A model generated the notes under the pieces. That model worked only from the letters and a program-made list of their open reading frames with translations, was not told the DNA's origin and made no database searches. A program made the position numbers and the translations under genes. From NCBI RefSeq assembly GCF_020177595.1, contig NZ_JAHTBL010000015.1, positions 1-37,058 of the forward strand: 37,058 bases of DNA, in the 5' to 3' direction. Numbering within the stretch: the first letter of the stretch is position 1; each line of letters begins with the position of its first letter. Of the stretch, positions 32,054-37,058 are shown piece after piece. The DNA comes from Cognatishimia sp. MH4019. Lineage in GTDB: Bacteria > Pseudomonadota > Alphaproteobacteria > Rhodobacterales > Rhodobacteraceae.

Positions 32054-33232
32054 ATGCAACGACTGACCACAACGCCTTTCGGGCGCACCCTTTCGGCTGC
32101 CGTATTAGAGACCATTGACCGGGTCGAAGCGGGCGGCCCCGTCCCTCATATCGACAAATGGGAGGTCTTCCGGCAGCTGTGTACAGCGCGACAGGCTTTT
32201 GGGGTAACAGACCGGGATCTAACGGTACTGAATGCGCTCTTGAGCTTTCATCCAGGCAAAATCCTTGGGGACAACGCGCCACTGATCGTCTTTCCATCCA
32301 ACAAGGCGCTTTCTGAGCGTGCCCACGGCATGGCAGAAAGCACGCTGCGGCGGCATTTGGCGTCATTAGTGGCTGCTGGACTTCTGCTGCGCCACGATAG
32401 TCCCAATGGTAAGCGCTATGCGCGCCGGGGGGCCGGGGGCGAGCTGGTACGTGCCTTCGGGTTTGACCTCAAACCTCTCCTTGTACGTGCGGATGAGATC
32501 GCACACGCGGCACAGGCGGCCGAGGATGCTGCAGAGCGTATGCGGATGCGCCGTGAGGAAGTTTCGCTTTTACGTCGAGACGCGCTCAATCTGGTTCTCT
32601 ATGGACAAGAGGCTGGCCTGTCTGGTGACTGGGAGAAGCTCTTGAACAGCCTTATGGAGACGCATAAAGCTCTGCGTAGGCGGCTGGACGCCGGGACACT
32701 GGACGCACTTCATAACGAGATGTCGGAGTTGCTGGATTTGGCGCAAGCTATGCTGACAGATGCAGAAAAAATGAGCGGCAATGCCCGGAGATATGAGCGC
32801 CCCATTCAGAATTCAAATACAGATGATTCTGATCTTGAACCTTCCTTAGAAAAGGAAAGGAGCGGGGGTCCGAGCACTAATCCTGAGATGGTACATGATC
32901 AGAAAGAGCCAAGGATTCCGTTGGGGCTTGTCTTAAAGGCGTGCCCAGATATTGAGCCATATAGTCCGCATGAGATCAGGCATTGGCATGAGCTGGTTGC
33001 TGTGGCGTGTTTGGTGCGTGGCATGATGGGCATCAGTCCTTCGGCTTGGGCTGAAGCGCAGCGGGCAATGGGACCTGAAAATGCAGCAGCGGTTCTGGCC
33101 GGGATGCTTCAGAAAGTTGAGGACATTCGAAGCCCTGGAGGGTATCTGCGGAGGTTGACGCAGAAGGCTGAAGATGGAGCATTTTCGCCGGGGCCAATGA
33201 TTATGGCGTTGCTGCGGGGTGGTGAAAGTTGA
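32054..33232 (+). CDS. repC: RepC replication initiator
   Basis: The 392-residue RepC has a conserved N-terminal domain (WEVFRQLCTARQAFGVTDRD; FPSNKALSERAHGMAESTLR, a winged-helix) and a C-terminal domain (GYLRRLTQKAEDGAFSPGPM). It is the initiator, and in this family the replication origin lies inside repC. The AT-rich stretch around 32800-32865, coding for the low-complexity linker, is the likely site. Translation is weakly primed (no strong ribosome site) and subject to the antisense RNA upstream. The stop codon falls within the first parS-like repeat. Confidence 0.95.
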   Translation: MQRLTTTPFGRTLSAAVLETIDRVEAGGPVPHIDKWEVFRQLCTARQAFGVTDRDLTVLNALLSFHPGKILGDNAPLIVFPSNKALSERAHGMAESTLRRHLASLVAAGLLLRHDSPNGKRYARRGAGGELVRAFGFDLKPLLVRADEIAHAAQAAEDAAERMRMRREEVSLLRRDALNLVLYGQEAGLSGDWEKLLNSLMETHKALRRRLDAGTLDALHNEMSELLDLAQAMLTDAEKMSGNARRYERPIQNSNTDDSDLEPSLEKERSGGPSTNPEMVHDQKEPRIPLGLVLKACPDIEPYSPHEIRHWHELVAVACLVRGMMGISPSAWAEAQRAMGPENAAAVLAGMLQKVEDIRSPGGYLRRLTQKAEDGAFSPGPMIMALLRGGES

Positions 33233-33243
33233 CGGCTGTCAAC
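33228..33243. other. parS-like centromere palindrome, copy 1
   Basis: GTTGACGGCTGTCAAC, a near-perfect 16-bp palindrome with the GTT...AAC form known for RepABC parS sites, to which RepB binds. It contains the repC stop codon. Confidence 0.8.
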
Positions 33244-33263
33244 TTTTTGGCCTCAGAACGACA

Positions 33264-33279
33264 GTTGACGGCTGTCAAC
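33264..33279. other. parS-like centromere palindrome, copy 2
   Basis: An identical copy of GTTGACGGCTGTCAAC 36 bp after the first (start to start). Both are followed by TTTTT. Two sites just downstream of repC are a common arrangement. Confidence 0.8.
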
Positions 33280-33364
33280 TTTTTCTCTGAGGTTCTCATA
33301 TCTGATAAAAAACAAAAAATAGATAGTGATCCTTGTAAAATCGGATACAAAGTCGGATATTGCA

Positions 33365-34525
33365 ATGATGATTAGTCGCTGGAAATCAGAAGAGATCGCA
33401 AGAGCGCTTGCAAACTCACCTGCTGTGGCCATCCTCGGTCCGCGTCAGGTTGGCAAAACCACCTTGGCGCTTGAGATCGCAGAAAACTATCCGTCCGTCT
33501 ATCTGGATTTGCAGTCCGAGCAGGACCGGATCAAACTGTCTGACCCAGCCTTTTACCTGCGCCAGCACAGCGACAAACTAGTTGTGTTCGATGAGATACA
33601 TCGGACGCCAAATCTATTTGACGCGCTGCGCGGGCTGATCGATGAAGGGCGAAGGGCAGGGCAGGGGGCTGGCAAGTTTCTTATGCTGGGCTCGGCCTCA
33701 ATGGACCTATTGCGCCAATCGGGGGAGAGCCTCGCAGGGCGGATCGCCTATGTGGAATTGCAGCCACTGGATTTGCTTGAGGTCGGATCACCGTATCTTG
33801 GCCAATTATGGTTCCGAGGGGGATACCCCGACGCATATCTGGCTGCAGACAATGCAGCGTCGGATCGCTGGCGGCAGGACTTCATCAGAACTTATCTAGA
33901 GCGCGATATCCCTGATCTGGGGCCGCGCATTCCGGCGGATAGATTGCGCCGGTTGTGGACGATGCTTGCGCATCTTCAGGGTGGCTTGCTGAACACGGCG
34001 ACGCTGGCGCGCAACCTGGACGTCGATCATAAGACTGCCTCGAAATACATTGATCTTCTTGTGGATCTATTGCTGGTCCGGCGACTTGCGCCTTGGCATG
34101 CCAATCTAGGCAAAAGGCTGGTCAAATCCCCGAAACTGTATCTTCGTGACACTGGAATTCTGCATACGCTGCTGCAAATTCCGTCGCTTGAAGCGCTGGT
34201 AGGGCATCCCAAGCTAGGCGACAGCTGGGAGGGTTTCGTAATCGAAAATGTGGCTGCGCGGCTCAAAGGTCTGGCACGGCCATATTTTTACCGTACGGCG
34301 GCCGGCGCTGAAATTGATCTGATCCTGGATTTCGGATCCGAGATCTGGGCCGTTGAGATCAAGCGCAACCCGACTCCGCGATTGAGTAAGGGGTTCCATC
34401 AGGCCTGTGCAGATTTGAATCCCGCCCGGCAGATTGTCGTACACGGGGGCGATGAAGTATGGCGCTTGGCAGATGGGACTGAGGCTTTGCCATTGAGTAC
34501 GCTAATGACCGAGCTTTCGGGGTAG
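33365..34525 (+). CDS. AAA ATPase with DUF4143 domain
   Basis: The product has about 386 residues. An N-terminal AAA_14 ATPase domain has Walker A GPRQVGKTT (25-33) and Walker B KLVVFDEIHR. It is followed by a winged-helix region (LARNLDVDHKTASKYIDLLV) and a DUF4143 C-terminus with nuclease-like AGAEIDLILDFGSEIWAVEI. The family is widespread and often mobile; its function is not settled, with stress, toxin or defence roles suggested. The frame begins at a GTG at 33326, but ATG 33365/33368 gives the usual N-terminus. It stands alone after the replication module. The 202 bases after it (34526-34727) hold nothing convincing. Confidence 0.85.
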   Translation: MMISRWKSEEIARALANSPAVAILGPRQVGKTTLALEIAENYPSVYLDLQSEQDRIKLSDPAFYLRQHSDKLVVFDEIHRTPNLFDALRGLIDEGRRAGQGAGKFLMLGSASMDLLRQSGESLAGRIAYVELQPLDLLEVGSPYLGQLWFRGGYPDAYLAADNAASDRWRQDFIRTYLERDIPDLGPRIPADRLRRLWTMLAHLQGGLLNTATLARNLDVDHKTASKYIDLLVDLLLVRRLAPWHANLGKRLVKSPKLYLRDTGILHTLLQIPSLEALVGHPKLGDSWEGFVIENVAARLKGLARPYFYRTAAGAEIDLILDFGSEIWAVEIKRNPTPRLSKGFHQACADLNPARQIVVHGGDEVWRLADGTEALPLSTLMTELSG

Positions 34526-34727
34526 GCGAGAATGACAGCGATGCGGACTTTCCAGACCTCCGCTTCGAGTGCGCCAAAGTCCGGTTAGGCGAACGGTTGA
34601 ATAAGCGGTGAATTTTGGAAAGAGCAAGGTTATGGAACAAAAGCTATTCACTCGCGTTTTGAATTTACGTACAGTGGGCGGGTCAACATCCACATGACGA
34701 AACCAGATACGCAGCTCGAATCATATC

Positions 34728-35393
34728 ATGGCAAAGCACAGCGGCCGCACATTTGGCGTCATTGGTCTTGGAAACTTCGGAAGCACCGTTGCGACCGAGT
34801 TGCAGCGTTTTGGCAACCATGTGATCGGCATCGATATCGACGAGGCGAGAGTTGCTAGGCACGCAGAAAATCTGTCGCAGGCCATGATTGTGGACGCTCG
34901 CGACGATGTTGCTTTGCGTGAAGCTGGCCTTGCAGATTGCGCAATCGGTCTGGTCGCGATGGGGTCGGACCTTGAAGCCAGCATTCTCGCAGCTATCAAT
35001 CTCAAGCTGATCGGAGTGCCTCTTGTCTGGGCAAAAGCAACCACCAAGACGCACCACCGCATCTTGAGCAAACTTGGCGTGGATCGCATCGTGCATCCAG
35101 AGGTCGAGGTCGGGCAGCATATCGCACAGGTTCTGCACAATCCGCTGGTGCGGGACTACGTCAGTCTGGGCAATGGCTACCATGTCGTAAACTTCCGGAT
35201 TCCCGAAAGTCTTGAAGGCAAATCTCTATCGGATCTGAAACATAAATCCGGCTTTGAGCTGCGCTGCATAGGTGTAATGCGAGGAACCGAATTTCTGGGT
35301 CAGGATGGCAGTGATTGCGCGCTAGAGCGTGATGACCTTCTTTTGCTGTTAGGCCAGCGCAAGAACCTGCGCGATTTTGCTGGTAGCCTATGA
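34728..35393 (+). CDS. ktrA: TrkA/KtrA-type potassium uptake regulatory subunit
   Basis: The 221-residue cytoplasmic RCK protein has an N-terminal Rossmann domain with GVIGLGNFGSTVA (nucleotide-binding) and acidic strand end GIDIDE, and a C-terminal TrkA_C domain (PESLEGKSLSDLKHKSGFEL). It gates the partner membrane protein KtrB in response to ATP/ADP or NAD(H). The gene overlaps ktrB by four bases (ATGA). The ribosome site before ATG 34728 is weak. Confidence 0.93.
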   Translation: MAKHSGRTFGVIGLGNFGSTVATELQRFGNHVIGIDIDEARVARHAENLSQAMIVDARDDVALREAGLADCAIGLVAMGSDLEASILAAINLKLIGVPLVWAKATTKTHHRILSKLGVDRIVHPEVEVGQHIAQVLHNPLVRDYVSLGNGYHVVNFRIPESLEGKSLSDLKHKSGFELRCIGVMRGTEFLGQDGSDCALERDDLLLLLGQRKNLRDFAGSL

Positions 35394-36739
35394 AAACGCT
35401 GCGCCGCTTCATGCGGAAATTATGGTTCGACAGGTCCATCAACTTGCCGCCACCCGCTATTTTGGTGCTTTTTTATATCATCTTTATCATCATCGGTGGC
35501 CTTACCCTGTGGCTGCCAATTTCACACACCGGCGATATCGGCTTCAGCGAAGCGATTTTCACCTCAACCTCTGCCGTGACTGTCACAGGCTTGGTGCTTG
35601 CCGACACGGGATCGGCCTTTACCGGATTTGGTCAGGCGGTCATTGCCATCCTGATCCAGCTTGGCGGGCTTGGTCTGATGACAACTGCCGTGCTGGTTCT
35701 GGGCGCGCTTGGTATTCAGGTCGGTATGCCGCAGCGTATGATCTTGCGCGAGGAAGTGAACCAAACGTCATTGTCCAATCTCACGGTTCTGGTGCGGGTC
35801 ATCCTTGTCATCGCACTGGTCTGCCAGACCACAGGTGCCATCCTTCTCGCTTTCGTGTTTATTCCGCAATACGGCTCGAGCGGCATATGGCAAGCGGTGT
35901 TTCATTCAATTTCAGCGTTTAACAATGCGGGTTTTGCGCTGCATCCCGACAGCCTTTCGCAATGGGTGGGCAATCCGGTGATCAACATAGTCATTCCGCT
36001 GCTGTTCATTTTTGGGGGCATCGGCTTCATCGTGCTGGGTGATATCTATCAGAAACGAAACTGGACGCGGCTGACCCTGCACACAAAGCTGATGCTGGTT
36101 GGCACGCTTGTCCTGATCCTCTGGGGCAGTATCGCGTTCGGTCTGCTGGAATGGTCCAACCCCGACACGCTCGGCACGCTCACCACCGGCGAAAAACTAT
36201 GGGCCAGCTGGTTTCAGGGCGTCACACCTCGCACAGCTGGCTTCAACACGATCAACACCGGCGGCATGCACGACAGCTCGACTTTGCTGACGATGACTTT
36301 GATGGTTGTGGGTGGCGGAAGCACATCTACGGCGGGCGGCATCAAAGTGACCACTCTTGCAGTTCTTCTACTGGCGACGGTGGCCTTCTTTCGTAGGCGG
36401 ACGGTTCTTCACGCGTTCGGTCGTTCTATCGGTCTGGAGGAGGTTATGAAGGTCATGGCGCTGACTACAATCTCCATGTTGCTTGTGCTGACAGGCATCT
36501 TCATCGTCTCGATCAGTCATGATGGTGATTTCATGGATCTGGCGTTCGAGGTCGCATCGGCCTTTGGCACCGTTGGCCTGTCGCGTGGGGCGACAGGTGA
36601 ACTGGACGGGTTTGGTCGAGCCGTCATTATTTTTGTGATGTTTATTGGCCGTGTCGGCCCACTCGCCATCGGTTTTTTTCTGGCAACCCGCAGTGTTCCA
36701 CGCGTGAAGTATCCATCCGGCCAGATCTATTTGGGGTAA
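35390..36739 (+). CDS. ktrB: TrkH/KtrB-type potassium transporter
   Basis: The 449-residue membrane protein has four repeated membrane-pore-membrane units. The filter loops are visible in order: TSAVTVTGL (about 63-71), ISAFNNAGF, GVTPRTAGFN and ASAFGTVGLS, each with the central glycine needed for potassium selectivity. With KtrA it forms a potassium uptake system, often sodium-driven, useful under salt or osmotic stress. It is the last gene before the bordering IS. Confidence 0.94.
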   Translation: MKTLRRFMRKLWFDRSINLPPPAILVLFYIIFIIIGGLTLWLPISHTGDIGFSEAIFTSTSAVTVTGLVLADTGSAFTGFGQAVIAILIQLGGLGLMTTAVLVLGALGIQVGMPQRMILREEVNQTSLSNLTVLVRVILVIALVCQTTGAILLAFVFIPQYGSSGIWQAVFHSISAFNNAGFALHPDSLSQWVGNPVINIVIPLLFIFGGIGFIVLGDIYQKRNWTRLTLHTKLMLVGTLVLILWGSIAFGLLEWSNPDTLGTLTTGEKLWASWFQGVTPRTAGFNTINTGGMHDSSTLLTMTLMVVGGGSTSTAGGIKVTTLAVLLLATVAFFRRRTVLHAFGRSIGLEEVMKVMALTTISMLLVLTGIFIVSISHDGDFMDLAFEVASAFGTVGLSRGATGELDGFGRAVIIFVMFIGRVGPLAIGFFLATRSVPRVKYPSGQIYLG

Positions 36740-36853
36740 GGACCAACGACAGTATTTCAGAGTGTGCTACACCAAGGGTGCTTGCGTTCAACACACGTTC
36801 CATTTTGGCAAACCTGAGAACGTGCGGGATTTACGCTGCCACAAACGCCGTTC

Positions 36854-36896
36854 AAATCTCACGAAGTCATTTGAGATTTTTGCTGTGTAGCAAAAA
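36854..36896 (+). terminator. Two adjoining hairpins downstream of ktrB
   Basis: AAATCTCA (36854-36861) pairs with TGAGATTT (36872-36879), then a run of T. The T-run itself starts a second perfect stem, TTTTTGCT-GTGT-AGCAAAAA (36877-36896). The first could terminate the ktrAB transcript; the two stems share bases and so are mutually exclusive. The stretch 36740-36936 otherwise shows no gene. Confidence 0.5.
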
Positions 36897-36936
36897 CGGA
36901 CATTCCGACATCCTGCAGCATTTGTGAGTTAGGGCT

Positions 36937-37058
36937 GATTTTGTTGAAAAACTCTTCTTTTCTGACGCTTTGGTTTGCGTCATCGCGTTAATTTACTGGG
37001 ATGTCCGAAGTAGGACCGCGCTCTTACTCAAAGGCTGGGTCCATCGGCTTGAGCTTTG
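36937..37058 (-). mobile_element. Inverted copy of the left-edge insertion-sequence end
   Basis: Exact reverse complement of bases 1-120 plus two further bases. On the minus strand it contains the same transposase tail KLKPMDPAFE and stop, then the terminus at 36937. Thus the 3' end of one IS type points inward at both borders, as expected for two inverted copies or for a segment delimited by an unresolved repeat. Confidence 0.8.

Noticed and set aside
1-37058. Linear plasmid with terminal inverted repeats
   Set aside because: The terminal repeats contain an IS transposase tail and end at an IS-like terminus, and RepABC replicons are normally circular; an IS-bounded segment explains them better.
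1-37058. tRNA or rRNA genes
   Set aside because: I saw no cloverleaf-type sequence or ribosomal RNA motif by eye; a covariance search was not possible.

Overview
The window looks like one segment of a large accessory replicon (plasmid) from an alphaproteobacterium, most likely a marine Rhodobacteraceae/Roseobacter-group strain. The grounds are a RepABC partition/replication module, a VirB-type conjugation apparatus of alphaproteobacterial type next to a LuxR/LuxI pair, several insertion-sequence relics, and codon use typical of that group. This is a judgement from gene content; no database search was possible.

Layout, left to right. (1) 1-945: the inward-facing end of an insertion sequence, the leader and broken recombinase of an IS110-family element, and a decapitated LysR regulator. 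(2) 1147-11794, minus strand: a seven-gene operon read right to left. It encodes a PruR-like (molybdopterin-fold) periplasmic protein, a hybrid histidine kinase, a UDP-sulfoquinovose synthase, a BcsB-like protein, a cellulose-synthase-like family 2 glycosyltransferase, an RTX repeat protein and a Sel1-repeat/peptidoglycan-binding protein. A NarL/FixJ response regulator is divergent at 11951-12568. I read this as a surface-polysaccharide locus whose polymer may contain the sulfonated sugar sulfoquinovose, controlled by a pterin-type sensor and a phosphorelay. (3) 13090-15870: an IS91-family transposase with its tyrosine recombinase, followed by two nested IS relics. (4) 16238-17817: a quorum-sensing regulator and an acyl-homoserine-lactone synthase with a small unknown gene between them. 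(5) 17829-29473: a type IV secretion operon (virB1, B2, B3, B4, a small lipoprotein, a VirB5/lytic-transglycosylase chimera, virB5, an exported protein, B6, B8, B9, B10, B11) with a divergent TrbM-like gene. (6) 29689-33279: repA, repB, an antisense counter-transcript RNA, repC and two parS-like palindromes. (7) 33365-36739: a DUF4143-type ATPase and a Trk/Ktr potassium uptake pair. (8) The right edge is an exact inverted copy of the left edge (120 bp).

Together the segment carries its own replication and partition functions, a mating-pair-formation machine probably under cell-density control, and an adhesion/biofilm polysaccharide cargo with its own sensory system. No coupling protein (VirD4) or relaxase is present. 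Because both edges carry the same IS 3' end pointing inward, the replicon probably continues beyond this window.

The part most likely to be an undescribed system is the minus-strand polysaccharide operon. The coupling of a PruR-like sensor, hybrid kinase, SqdB-type enzyme, BcsB-like/GT2 synthase and RTX protein is not a combination I can name. The tandem VirB5 paralogues, one with a lytic transglycosylase domain inserted inside the VirB5 fold, are the second most unusual feature.
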